NCBI GenBank assembly: GCA_948146395.1
Contig: OX411551.1
Coordinates: 49,968,997-50,032,996 of the forward strand
Direction of reading: 5' to 3'
Source: Fragum whitleyi
Lineage: Eukaryota > Mollusca > Bivalvia > Cardiida > Cardiidae
Length of the DNA: 64,000 nt
Positions 1 to 10,746 of the stretch are shown piece after piece; the stretch's first letter is position 1, and the number at the start of each line of letters is the position of its first letter. The notes under the pieces were generated by a model, which did not search any database, was not told where the DNA came from, and saw only the letters and a program-made list of their open reading frames with translations. The position numbers and the translations under genes were made by a program.

Positions 1-191
1 AATATAAACGTTTTACTGAAAAATCGTCAATACCACTCAAGGGCAGATAATTCTACCATGAAAACGAGAACCGAAAAATACCTTCAATTTTTGATTTAAT
101 GACTACACAATGTTAATCTACAACATATGTGAACAAGAAAAAAATTAATTTGGCGGAAAAAAATGACACAATGTGTCTATTGCTACCTTAA
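1..191 (+). mobile_element. Right end of a TTAA-type TIR element, cut by window edge
   Basis: This stretch matches 60200-60391 over its whole length with moderate divergence (shared CCACTCAAGGGCAGA, ACAACATATGTGAACAAG and the terminal ATTGCTACCTTAA). At the second locus the same sequence forms the right end of an element with inverted ends, so this is the right portion of a second copy whose left part lies outside the window. No coding potential is seen. Confidence 0.6.
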
Positions 192-298
192 AAAAAGAGC
201 ATGAACTATATACATCCAAATCGCTAGATAGAAAGTATGACTTGTTGAATAGCAAGCCTGATTAGTTCCTGGACTCATAGAAATTTATTTGTAGGCAG

Positions 299-699
299 AT
301 GTAACAACATCTTGAAATTGGTATAATAAATGATTTTGGAATGAAATTAATGAGCGTAATGAATAAGATAAGACTTAAATCAAAGGGAGGTTATCTACGA
401 TCGCTAATCGCTAACGCGGTGAACAAAATTAGCGATATTTATTACCTACGTTTAATATGAAATGTAAACAAGTTCTATAAATGACATCCTTTTTCTTCTT
501 GAACCAATCAGACGCTTGTATTTTCAATTGAGTCAGTGAAATAGTTTTTTTCTATTTATGTAGTTGTTGACTTTATCCTTGTCCATTTTGGAACGTTTTT
601 AAATGGATGTTTGGAATGAATAAATGGAGCGCCAAGTGAGCGATTTAGAAGGATTTTTTTTATTGGAATACGAGTGAAATTCTCGATGTTATTTACTGA
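299..699 (-). mobile_element. CAGTTA MITE, near full length, diverged
   Basis: Short arm first (AACAACATCTTGAAATTG), then a damaged core (GGGAGGTTAT ... ATTACCTACG) and the long arm ending CTCGATGTTATTTACTG. Both ends are decayed, so the TA flank cannot be confirmed. The core centre is disrupted by a small duplication of CGCTAAT. Confidence 0.7.
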
Positions 700-1190
700 G
701 TGTGCTCTTATTTGATACTATGATATTGCCTCCGTGTTTATGAACGGGAGGAAAAATGCATTACCTTTCATATCGAATGCTTGATTATGCACCAAGACTG
801 TTTTCGCTAGAATAAATGGACTCATCTACTTCTATGCTGCTTCCTCGGCGTCAGTCAACATATATTCACATAATCGCCCCTGTCCAATTATGTTAAGTAT
901 TCACGAAATAACCTTGGCAGAAGGTCTTTGAATGTCTACAAAGCTTTAATGTATCGTTAAGTTCATCCATTAATCTATTTTACCCTTGTCATGCTGAACT
1001 GGAATATTCCTTCTTTGGTGGGTGGTGTACACAAAGACCAGCCTGCACATATGTGCAGCCTCGTCTTAGACTATAATACCTTTTTTGCCTTTTCATATCA
1101 GAAACGTTGAAGAGTTGAAAGAGAAACACACACAATAAGTGAATCCATTGCTTTCATTATTTTGATTTTATATAGAGGAAAATGAATGAG
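700..1190. other. No recognised feature
   Basis: AT-rich sequence with no long open frame, no inverted ends and no match I can find elsewhere in the window. Confidence 0.4.
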
Positions 1191-1192
1191 TG

Positions 1193-1307
1193 GTCATGAA
1201 ATATTGAATTTATTAAACGAGTCATCTATAAATAGATAAAAAGGAGGCTCCGCCGAGTTTTTATGTGTTTTAGATGACGAGTTTAATAAGTTCTGTGTTT
1301 TATGAGC
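1193..1307. repeat. Foldback hairpin H1 with GC-rich tip
   Basis: Two ~48 bp arms, about 75% complementary by eye (TTATTAAACGAGTCATCT pairs with AGATGACGAGTTTAATAA), enclose a 15-base tip at 1243-1257, G-GA-GGC-TCC-GCC-GA-G. The tip is flanked by A5 and T5. Read on the minus strand the loop is C-GGA-G. Two TGACGTCA palindromes lie ~110-140 bp downstream. Similar tips occur at 13.3, 19.3, 24.0 and 31.1 kb on unrelated arms. Confidence 0.75.
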
Positions 1308-2187
1308 ACAAATTTTATATTCTATTTATAATATTACCCGAAATTTTGCGAAAATCGTCAAAATTTTTGAAATTCAAAATTTTAATTTCACACGAAACTT
1401 ATAACGCCGTTTGAATCTGACGTCAAAATATATACATTATGACGTCATTTTCTGCGGTTATAAAATAGCGCTGTTATTCGCTGTGAGCTCGTTTGCATTT
1501 TAATTTCACTAGCGTAATAACACACGTGTAATATAACAAATATTCAATGGGGTTCTTTCTCTCCCGTGACGAGTGTTATATGATAAACAATGTTTTTAGT
1601 TACGTAGTTCAGCATTTTGTTTTAATGCAATTTAAATATTTTTTATTCAGCGAGACAAGGGTAAAGATATTACTTGAATAATTTGATAAATCCCAATGAA
1701 ATTTTGAGTGATTGAACTTTATGTTAAAAAATGACGTTGGTGTCATGCCGTAAACATGCTCAAAATGTCGATCCAGTCTTTAACGTTATGTCTGCAAAAG
1801 GTTTGAAAGAATGAACATGCTCTGTGTGCCGAATCTGCATTTACATGGACAAGGTTGGTTGTTTTGTGAATGGAGAGAAAAAGGGTGTTAATGACTTAAT
1901 TTCTGGTCAATAAGACGAGGTTTGGGTGACATATTTTCATCAATCGTACGTAAATGCGGTATTGATGATTTGCTTGACTCTTTGATTCATTTAACATAGC
2001 CCTAAACTTTGTATGGCTTATGGATCGTCCTTACCGCAGGGCAATAAAGATAATGCAGTTTCGCAGGGTATGTTTTGAATTGCCACTTTAACTCGTATAC
2101 AATACAATTTTTCAAAATACCATTTATGTTGGATAGAGGTAATTTGTTAAGGTAATAAAATACTAACATTTTAGTTCGAGTATGTGT
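1308..2187. other. Flank of H1 with paired TGACGTCA sites, then unassigned
   Basis: TGACGTCA occurs at about 1418 and 1440, 22 bp apart, followed by GCGGTTATAAAATAGCGCTG. This resembles the flanks of the hairpins at 13.3 and 19.3 kb. The rest (1550-2187) has no recognised feature. Confidence 0.5.
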
Positions 2188-2627
2188 ACAGTTAATTACA
2201 TCGTGAAATTGACATTTTACTCAATCACAACCATTCTATATCGCTCACTCAGCGCTCCATTCATTCATTCCAAACACTCACTCAAACCATTCAAAAACGC
2301 TCCAAACTCACTGAAAAACATATAACAACAACTTCGTTCAAATTAACAATAGCTAGGAAAAAAATCGGGATTTCACTTATTTAATTGAAATTGTACGCGT
2401 CTGATAGGTTCTTGAAGAAATAGGGGGCTATCTAATGAACTTGAATGATATTCTATTAAAGAGAGGTAATAAATATTGCTAATTTTGTTCATCCTGAACA
2501 AAATTTGCAATAATGGATTACCTCCCATTAAATTCACTCAAAAGTCGCTCCACACACTCATTCAATTTCATTCCTAAATCATTCCAAAATCATTCACCTT
2601 GTCAATTTCACCATGTTTTTAACTGTA
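2188..2627 (+). mobile_element. CAGTTA MITE, full length, type 1 core
   Basis: Starts TA-CAGTTAATTACATCG and ends TTTTTAACTG-TA, so both TA flanks are intact. Core GGGAGGTAAT...ATTACCTCCC spans about 2460-2526 with a GTTCATCCTGAAC centre. The 61-residue frame across its right half is only MITE sequence. Confidence 0.9.
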
Positions 2628-4323
2628 CTTATATTTCTATCTCAGTGAAGTTTTTAGGTATTGCATTTTTAAATTCGCTCAGTATACCAAGACAATAACA
2701 TATTATATTACTGCAAATTTAAATTGGACTACTTTCATATATTGTGGATAATTTTTACCCCGAAATGAAATATCAGAATTTTTGGTGGACGTTTACCTTC
2801 ACCAGTGTTAATACCGCGTAAGAACAATCCTGTCAGATGTTAATAGGTTTTCAAAACAGTAGTGCTCACCAAGATTTAATTTACTCTTTTTCAAGAATTG
2901 TATCCGTCTGACAACTAAGCATTTTGAAAATGGAGTGAAACAAGGATTCTACAAAACTTGTTGAAACCTCAAAGACTTCTAATAAGTGCGAAATCATATG
3001 CAATTCTGAGATCGGGTGAACGTTTTGCTTGCGTAAAACTACGAGTAATTTGCCCCTTGTTTCTCAATGTTCTTTGGGAGGTCATGAGAACTTGGTGAAT
3101 GGAATTACTGGAATGGTAACCTCCCCTGACACTACTACTGTATATAAAACAATGGTCAATTAATGGAAATACCGGAATACACATGAATACCGATACAGCC
3201 CGAGCAGACAAAGTAAATCACTCAGGTCGTGCGATAAAGGTTTATGCAAAGGGGATATACTTTACTTTTGAACACGCGACAGCCAATCTCGAGACGAGTG
3301 TCTGTAAATTTTTACGTGTTTATATAATCACTTACCCTTTCTTTCCTTATTTGAGAATGAAAATTATCATCCTTTAATAGAATTTTTTAAGCAGATAACA
3401 CCATAATTTTAATTATGAGATTACGGAGAATAGATTAGCATTACAAAATAAGAATAATAACCTAGATCAGCTAATTGTCATTTATTTCCTTTTTTACCCA
3501 AGTGATCAGACAAACACTCTTTCAACTACACCCGGCATAATGCCGAAAGTTATCGAAACCTTGTAACTTGTAATTACAGGACTTTGGTTGACGATCGACG
3601 ATATATGTTGAGAAATGAATATCTGAAGCAAGATGCGAACTTGTGTCATGTCATTTTCCTTTTATCGTAATTTTACATGTAAAATTTCTCATTTCACAAC
3701 AAATGGGAGAATCACTCAGTAACAGAAACGTCCGCCATCAGTACTTTCAGTGCTTTGATTGTTTTTTGTTTTGAAAATATGTTCATTTGGAGATATTCCA
3801 ATGCTTAGATAACAATAGATTTACGAGCCAATAAACAGAACAGTGCTTTAAACTTGGTAGGGGCGAATAATGTTGGATAACCCCAAGTGGGACACAACTT
3901 TCGCTTTTGGGAAAAAATTGGGAATGGTTTCTGACTGTATTAGACTGTAGAAATGCTTGCGTAGGTTATAATATTGGATTTGAGATCAAGAATGGCTTCT
4001 CAGACTTTTAACAAGCCTTTCGATGCTATAAAATGAGTTTGAACGATAGAGTCTTGTCTGCTCCAGCCGCCGAACCATAGCTGATTTGTCCGTGATGGCA
4101 TCTATCAGAATCTGTTGCATGTTCAAGGTAGAAGGTGTGGTGAGCCGAGTTAAAGTCTGTGGTCTTGTGTAGACAGTCCATTCACTTTAAGTTACTTTAA
4201 ACAAGTATTCATTTACTGGCGTTATTTCTTATCACCACGTTTGTCCTCGAAGATACAAACATTTTAAATGATTTAGCTAAACAGCTCGTTTACTGTATCG
4301 AATGGAGATAACAGAATATTACT
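2628..4323. other. 1.7 kb without a recognised feature
   Basis: No inverted ends, SINE head or conserved protein motif seen. An 80-codon minus frame (2969-3211) runs through it but has neither recognisable motifs nor clear splice signals. The phrase GCTCCAGCCGCCG near 4060 resembles the 3' part of the SINEs in this window and may be a remnant. Confidence 0.4.
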
Positions 4324-4450
4324 TACAGTTAGTTACATCGTGAAATTGACTATCATTTAATTCGCAACCATTCTAAATCGCGCACACAGCGTTCCGTTCA
4401 TTCAAACTATTTAGAAACGCTTCAAAAATCATTGACAAATGTGAAGTTTA
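4324..4450 (+). mobile_element. CAGTTA MITE, 5' fragment
   Basis: Begins TA-CAGTTAGTTACATCG and follows the long arm for ~125 bp to CAAAAATCATTGACAAA, then stops. Core and short arm are absent. Confidence 0.8.
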
Positions 4451-4559
4451 AATATTGAGAAGCAAAGACAGCCAAAAATTCTAAAAATAAAGTTACTAAT
4501 GTTACTTGGATGGTCTACAGATTCTTTAAAACCTTATCTATCTGCAAAGCACATAGTGA

Positions 4560-4656
4560 AGACTCTGGTCAGAGTGTGCGAATGCGAATGCACAGACTGG
4601 CCAGGGTCTTTGCTTTACGCATATTTAAAAGTGTTGGAAATCTCACGCACAAGCTC
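4560..4656 (+). repeat. Short repeat, related to 48343-48436
   Basis: A ~95 bp block with GCACAGACTGGCCAGGGTC and CGCACAAGCTCG is partly matched at 48.34-48.44 kb (GCACAGGTTAGCCAAGGTC, CGCACAAGGTC). Both lie beside a CAGTTA MITE. The family is unknown to me. Confidence 0.35.
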
Positions 4657-4712
4657 GTATAATATTTTGTGGAGCGTTTCATATTTTTGATGACGTTATA
4701 CTCTAAAGGGAT

Positions 4713-4961
4713 CAGGGGCCCGTTTTACTTAACATCTTACGATCATTTTTTGCGTAAGTCAAAAATTAAAGTTGCTTCCACAATAGCAACTAAATATGGA
4801 ATTCTGCCATACAATATCTCATTGGAATCGTCTTCTAAAGACGATTTCAATGAGATATTGCAAGGTAGAATCCATGAATGAATGAAAACCCCAGATACGA
4901 TTTTTGATTTTGACTTACGATCAATTTTTTCGTAAGATGTTTAGTAAAACGGGGCCCAGGA
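4713..4961. mobile_element. Palindromic MITE, GGGGCCCGTTTTACT ends, copy 1
   Basis: Ends GGGCCCGTTTTACTTAACAT and its inverse (GTTTAGTAAAACGGGGCCC). The middle is a perfect-looking hairpin, ATCTCATTGGAATCGTCTTC / inverse, around 4827-4859. A second copy is at 56795-57028. The whole ~250 bp could fold on itself. Confidence 0.8.
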
Positions 4962-5303
4962 ACCTGCTCTTTCCCATTCACAAAATCAGTTATTTCAATA
5001 ATTTGTCTATCCCACGCTTTTCATTGTTTTTCCAAATTTCAGAGATTCTAGACAGACAGAATTTTGTAATTTTGCCACTTGCCATTTAGTATTTTCTTTG
5101 AAGACTATATCAATCTTTCGACAAGTTAACTACAAATTATCTGTTATTTTTGAAACAAGAGAAACAAAACAGGCTCACATCCTAAACTTGTCTTGAATTT
5201 AAAATGATAAAGGTTTTTGGATTGTTATAAAACTACGCCCTTCCCGCATACACGCAAATGTGAGTAAAATGGAGAATACTATATATTTTAATTTCACGAT
5301 TTT
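4962..5303. other. No recognised feature
   Basis: AT-rich spacer between two MITEs; no repeats or frames of note. Confidence 0.4.
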
Positions 5304-5487
5304 ATGATTGAGAAAACAGTGTGAAAAAAGAGGTGAATGCTTCTGACAAGCAATTTCTTCTTTTTCCACACCATTTTCTACCCTACTGAATGGTTTTTTT
5401 TTTCAAATTAAATCCACTTTAAATTTTCGTCTGCAAAACCTTTGAATTTGGACAGGTCCAAAATTTTGTAAAATATGAAAGGGTTAA
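5304..5487 (+). mobile_element. TTAA-type (piggyBac-like) MITE, right part
   Basis: Matches 60722-60905 closely (TGACAAGCAATTTCTTC, CCTTTGAATTTGGACAGG) and ends GAAAGGG-TTAA, the same right end as the complete copy. The left ~40 bp with TTAACCCTTT are missing or unrecognisable. Confidence 0.7.
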
Positions 5488-5715
5488 CAAATATCCCAGC
5501 GAGGGAAGGAGGGAGAACGATCGTACCGCGCCAATAATCTTGATGATATAAACTCGCTATGAAAGAAATTAATAACTTTCTTGTTTATGGGCATTGATAG
5601 GAACTTTCATTTTACAATGGCAGACGAGAAAAGTGAATGAAATTTCGCAGACGACTATCGATCTCCGCCATTTCGTGACTCAATCTTTACATTCTTTATA
5701 AAGATTATGCCAAAC

Positions 5716-6105
5716 TACAGTTTATAACATCGTGAAATCGATAAGATGAATGATTTTGGAATGATATCGGTATGATACTGGGGAGTGGTGGCGAGTTTTG
5801 TATGAAATTAAGGGGAGGTAATACTATTTCGATAATTTCGTCCAACTGGGCGATATTAACGATAAAGTATTTTCTTCCATTTGTTAAAAATCTACGTCCT
5901 TTTTGTATTTGTGTTTCTTTTCGGACCAATCACTCGCTTTAAAAACTACACCAGACAATAGAATCGTGGAAAGAGTTCATTCATTTTAATGAAATGTCAA
6001 TTTTCCTTTACAATTCCGAAATATTGTGGTACGACTTTGGAGCGTTTTTGAAATTTATTTGGAAGGATTTGAATTAAATAAATTGAGCGGCGAGCGACTA
6101 ACTGT
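5716..6105 (-). mobile_element. CAGTTA MITE, deleted near the far end
   Basis: Starts TA-CAGTTTATAACATCGTG. Core at about 5813-5850 is shortened with a type 2-like CGTCCAACTGGGCG centre. The long arm jumps from GGCGAGCGA straight to TAACTGT, losing the terminal ~50 bp. Confidence 0.75.
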
Positions 6106-7271
6106 TAACCTTTAACACGTGTTGGTGCACAAGAAAATAAATAAAAGCATAACGCTCAACACTCATGATTATATTTGAAGCTCTTTTTGTGAACGAAGAC
6201 GTCTTGTCGGTTGTCTCATACGAACGCCTTTGAATTTAGGCCAGTCAAACATTTTTGTTAAACAAAAACAGCATGTATGTTATGCCCAGGGTAATCATTT
6301 CCCATATGAATTATTCGTTGCTCAAAAGATAAGAGGAACGGCGAGGTTTTTAAGTTAAAGTCTGCCTTTGTTTAGAATCATCGTATCACCAATGTTCGCC
6401 GATTAATTTAAACCTATCAATGGACTTGGATTATTATTTTGCGTGCTACCTAAAGTTATAGGCGATTTTTCCGAAGAGCACAAATATTCCCAGTTATCGC
6501 CTGAATATATCTGTTAAGCTTGAAACAAGAAACTAACCTTTTATCTGATTAAACATTATTTTCTCGAGCTTTCAATTTCCTAGAATATAGTCAATGTTCT
6601 TTTTTTCAAGGCATACATATTTGCACAAATAATACAATGTCAAACCCACTTTTGATACAGGAATATAAATTGACACAGTTTTACACATAAATAATTTTTA
6701 CTATGCTGATATGACGAATCCCTAAAATTCATATGAGATTAAAATTACGATATTGTATTGAAATGATTTTGAAATGAGATCATCAAACAGCGCCTTTATA
6801 AAAATAAAAAAAAAAAAAAAAAAATAAAAAGAATCAAGTCAGAAAATTGCTGAATTGTAATGGTGAGTTAATGTATTTATGTTTTCGGAATGGATTTGAA
6901 TTTGACGCGCTAAAAACTCCTCTTTGGTGACGGGTTTCTACAATGCAAAGGAAAAAAGAAGAAAAGCTTTTTTATCCAAGGTCATCAATAAGTACCAAAT
7001 CCTCTCAGGAACTACTCTCCTACGCCACGGAGCTATTTGTTTTATGGAAAGCCTATCCCATAGACAGAAATTTGATTAACTGAGAATAGATCGTCCATAA
7101 ACTTGCGAACGCGTTATTCTTGTTAGGAACTGCAACGTGATTTAGACTCACGGGAAAACGAACCTGCTGGTTTTATTCACGTGACCATGAGTATTTTAAG
7201 AGGAAAAATGGTATTCTACCCCGATCGAGCGTTTGCTTGTCAACCTTTGTTAGTATATAATATGTTGAAGA
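6106..7271. other. Unassigned 1.2 kb with an A-rich tract
   Basis: Contains a ~23-base A tract interrupted once near 6807-6834. No SINE or LINE body could be recognised upstream of it. No coding signal. Confidence 0.4.
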
Positions 7272-7640
7272 GCTTATGACATTTGAATGATTTCAGAATG
7301 ACATTGAATGAGTGTGATGAGGGAGTTTTGAATGTAATTAAAAGGACTTAACACAATATCGAACATTTTGTTCAAGCGAAATTTATTACCACCTTTCATA
7401 GAAAATAAAACAGGTCTATAAATAACTTTTATGCTTCACGAAACCATCATACGCTTACAAATTTCAAAAAAGTCGATGAAATCGCGTATTTTTTCAAGCG
7501 ATTTTTATTTTGAATGTAGTTTTTGATTATAACATTTTGATTTATTTTTGAGCGTTTGTGAATGGTTTGAATAATTGCAGCACCATTTGAGCGATGTAAA
7601 ATGGTTTTGGCCGGAGTGATTCTCAATTTAACGATATCTT
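7272..7640 (-). mobile_element. CAGTTA MITE, diverged, first TIR lost
   Basis: Begins inside the short arm, passes a weak core (CAATATCGAACATTTTGTTC) and reaches the long-arm end CTCAATTTAACGATATCTTAA, where the next MITE starts. Confidence 0.6.
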
Positions 7641-7801
7641 AAAGGTAATGGACCCGTAATAGTTCCGCATCGTTTTTGCCGTAATGAACTTTAACAGTGT
7701 TAACCGAGGTTTCCTAATGATTTTCATTAGGAAGCCTCGGTTAACATTGTAAAAGATCTTGGTTCCGAAATGTTTCGGAACTATTACGGTTCCACTACCT
7801 T
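7640..7801. mobile_element. Palindromic TTAAGGTA MITE, copy 1
   Basis: Inverted ends AAGGTAATGGACCCGTAATA and GGTTCCACTACCTTAA enclose a strong internal hairpin (TTAACCGAGGTTTCCTAATG / inverse). About 160 bp with TTAA-like borders. Copy 2 is at 9355-9519; both abut the far end of a minus-strand CAGTTA MITE. Confidence 0.8.
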
Positions 7802-7995
7802 AACTGTACACATCTTCGTATGAAGGAGAAGAACTGTTAAAAAATTCCGGACAAACGAAATTGGGACATTTGGTCATTGATCAAATGACATTGACCTTAA
7901 TGATATTCAAAACTTCTTTCAAGTTTTACATATACTGATAATGAATACCATCAATGACATGTCGTTTAAAATTTAACTAGAAGTTAAGATTAATA

Positions 7996-8102
7996 TATAG
8001 TTTATAACATCGTGAGATTGGAAAGGTTAATAATTTTGGAATTAATATCGAATGAAATTGAATGAGTGCAATGAGTGAATTTTGAGTGCAATCAAAGGAA
8101 GG
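7996..8102 (-). mobile_element. CAGTTA MITE, short-arm fragment
   Basis: TATAGTTTATAACATCGTGAG and ~100 bp of short arm (AATGAGTGAATTTTGAGTG), ending exactly where a second copy begins at TA-CAGTTAGACATCG. Confidence 0.7.
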
Positions 8103-8505
8103 TACAGTTAGACATCGTTGCAAGATGAATGAATTTGGAATACATTTGGTATAATATAAATGATTGTGTGGACCTAGTTTTGAATGAAAGCTAAGAGAGG
8201 AAGTCCATTTTAGACGAAATAAGTAATATTCATTATCCCCTGTATAAATCTTCATTCTTTCAATGTGTGTGTCATCACAAACCAAAGGCTTTAAAATCCA
8301 CACCAGCCTAAAGAATCATGGGACATTTTCATACATGACAAAAAAATGTTGACAGTTTTGTTAGATTTCGAATCGCTTTAACTATTTTTGAGAGATTTAG
8401 AGTGATTGGTCTGAGTGTTTGGAATGCACGAACGGAACACTGAGTGAGCGATTTATAATGGTTTTGGTCGAGGTGAATATCAATTTGACGGTATTACTAT
8501 CTGTA
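8103..8505 (-). mobile_element. CAGTTA MITE, type 2-like, inserted in the previous copy
   Basis: Starts TA-CAGTTAGACATCGTTG, carries the type 2 long arm (ACCAAAGGCTTTAAAATCCA, ACCAGCCTAAAGAATC) and ends TACTATCTGTA. The core is reduced. The rest of the older copy is not found downstream. Confidence 0.7.
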
Positions 8506-9009
8506 ATAATAATACAAAATCGCTAATTTCGTCCAATTACGGATTCTTTAAACCCCCTTTAATTAAACATGCTTAACTTTCTGTTTGAATGTCTTAAATG
8601 GATGAATCAAGCCTGGCTCCCAGGCTGTCAGATAGTTTTGAAATTAATAAGGTAGACCACTCATGTGTAACTATTTTATTTCAAATTACCTCTCATATTC
8701 TCAAAAACTGACATCCTGGTCAACTGATCTGTGTTTGAAATTGAATAAGAGAAAACCATTTACAACCGGCTGTACTAATTTTAATTAGCTGTACTAATTT
8801 AAATTATAGTACCTCACGAGTCATTTGGAATCACCTGATCATGAAACCAGGCAAAAAGAGACATTGTGGTCCAAATGGAGTTTACTTGGGGAATCAGCTG
8901 CTCATTATAAGGTTGCATCAATTGACTAGGCTCTGATTGTAGCCATGAGAACTGCATTTTACTTTGCCGAAAACAATAGTGCTATTAAAATACATGAGTT
9001 AACATAGAC
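8506..9009. other. No recognised feature
   Basis: Apart from a small direct repeat of GCTGTACTAATTT (about 8770-8800), nothing stands out. Confidence 0.4.
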
Positions 9010-9351
9010 TAGGGAGGTAGTCCTATATCGCAAATTTTGTTCAGGATGAACAAAATTAGCGATTTTGGTTTCCTCCCTTTAAAAAAAATTGCATAAAAGT
9101 TCTATAGATAGCTTCCTTTTTCTTCAAGAACCTATCAGACGCTTATAATTTGAATTATGTGAGTGAAATCGCGATTTTTCTCTATCCAAATTTAATTTGA
9201 ATGACGTTGTTGATTCTATATTTTTCAATGGGTTTCAGCGTTTTTGAATGGTTTGAGTGAGTGTGTAGGATGAATGAATGGAGCGCTTAGTGAGCGATTT
9301 AGAATGCTTTTGATTGTGGCGAAAGTCAATTGAACGATGTAACTAACTGTA
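9010..9351 (-). mobile_element. CAGTTA MITE lacking its short arm
   Basis: Starts at the core (GGGAGGTAGT, type 1 GTTCAGGATGAAC centre) and runs through a good long arm to GATGTAACTAACTG-TA. The short arm is cleanly absent, so the break is at the palindrome edge. Confidence 0.85.
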
Positions 9352-9354
9352 TTT

Positions 9355-9519
9355 TAAGGTAGTAGACCCGTGACAATTCCACAACGTTTCGGAAGTAATC
9401 ACCTTAACAGTGTTTAACGGGGTTTCCAAATGATTTTTATCAGAAAACTTCGGTTAACATTGTGAAAGATCTTGTGTTCCGAAATGTTGCGGAACTATTA
9501 CAGTTCCACTACCTTAAAA
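9355..9519. mobile_element. Palindromic TTAAGGTA MITE, copy 2
   Basis: Ends TTAAGGTAGTAGACCCGT and CAGTTCCACTACCTTAA. It aligns along its length with 7640-7801 but its internal hairpin has lost several pairs. It begins 4 bp after the CAGTTA MITE end. Confidence 0.75.
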
Positions 9520-9877
9520 AACTCTTTGTTAGTCGGATGCCTAAACTATACATCTTCAAGGAAAATGCACATACAAAGGACTTAAAAGATGGTCTTTTAA
9601 ATGTCTTAAATGTCGCTTTTAACAGTATTGTGGTTATATATCTGTGACTATTAGACCTAACAAAGATTTCCTGTCGTTTCCCGCACAAGTACAACCGCAA
9701 CATTTAATCTGAGCCACCAGCGTCCTAGCCCATTTGGGCGAATATCATTCGCACAATGGTTGGAGACACAATGAGGCGTATCAAATGTCGGATAAAAGTT
9801 GGCTTAGTAGGGGCTCTAACTAGCGATCCCAGAATTGAGAGTATAACGCGCTTACTTGACTGACGTAAAGCTACCGA
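9520..9877. other. No recognised feature
   Basis: Overlapping open frames on both strands (61-64 codons) have no motif. Nothing repeats within the window. Confidence 0.4.
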
Positions 9878-10100
9878 CAGTTAAAAAACACGAATTATGA
9901 CGATTATTCCGATAAAAACAATTCTTAATCTCTGGCTCCGAGTTACATTTACAACATTTCAGCTACTCATTCAAATTGTTCAAAACACTTCCAAAATCAC
10001 TCCGACAATATTGCGTCGGTCGAATTGTTCTATGACTTCGTTCAAGTTGATCAAACTTTTTCGATTTTCTATTATCAGGTGTTGAAGTGGAGCGTACGAT
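9878..10100 (+). mobile_element. CAGTTA MITE long-arm remnant, highly diverged
   Basis: CAGTTAAAAAACACG, then TCCGATAAAAACAATTCTTA, follows the type 2 long arm to about 10100. Core and short arm are gone. Confidence 0.5.
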
Positions 10101-10182
10101 TGACCCGCAAATGCACACAAATCTACTTATAAATAGAAAAAATGTAAATTCTTCTTAAAGGCAGGCTATAAAACAACGCTGT

Positions 10183-10575
10183 CAGTAGGAACATCATGAA
10201 ATTGACACGGTGAACAATTTTGGAATGGTTTTAAAATGAATGAGTGAGTTTTAGTGAAGTTCATTGGAGGTAATCCAATATCGCTAATTTTGTTCAGAAT
10301 GAACAAAAATAGCGATATGTATTACCTCATTTTAATGTAATATAGATCTACACGTTCTATACATTTCTTTTTTCATTCAGAACCAATCAGACGCCTACAA
10401 GTTCAATTATGTCAGTGAAACCGTGATGTTTTTCTAGCCATTTTTATTTTGAATGTAGTTTTTGATCTTATCTTTTGAAGTGAAGCGTAGGTGTTTGGAA
10501 TGAATGACTCGAGCGCCGTGTGAACGATTTAGAATGGTAATGATCAGAATGACAGTCGATTAGCTATGTTCTGTT
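10183..10575 (-). mobile_element. CAGTTA MITE, type 1 core, short deletion in long arm
   Basis: CAGTAGGAACATCATGAAATT to TCTGTTATC; core with GTTCAGAATGAAC at about 10266-10327. The stretch between TTTTGAAGTGAAGCG and GTGTTTGGAATGAATG has lost ~20 bp. Confidence 0.8.
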
Positions 10576-10746
10576 ATCTTCCATTGTTGCATTGTGCGTA
10601 CTCTTCTAGATTGGTTCGATTTTTTTACTTTCCCCCGAAAAATCCGTCGGTTCTAGATCTACACTAACAATTAATTTGTTATTCTCGTGCATACCGATTG
10701 GCTGAAAAATTAGTTTTAATCCTCAATGAAAACGATTTTGAGGACG

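Noticed and set aside
1418..1446. TGACGTCA sites as promoters of a nearby gene
   Set aside because: No gene start lies downstream; they are better treated as part of the hairpin elements.
7977..8303. 108-codon minus-strand frame
   Set aside because: Spans two overlapping MITE copies; no motif.
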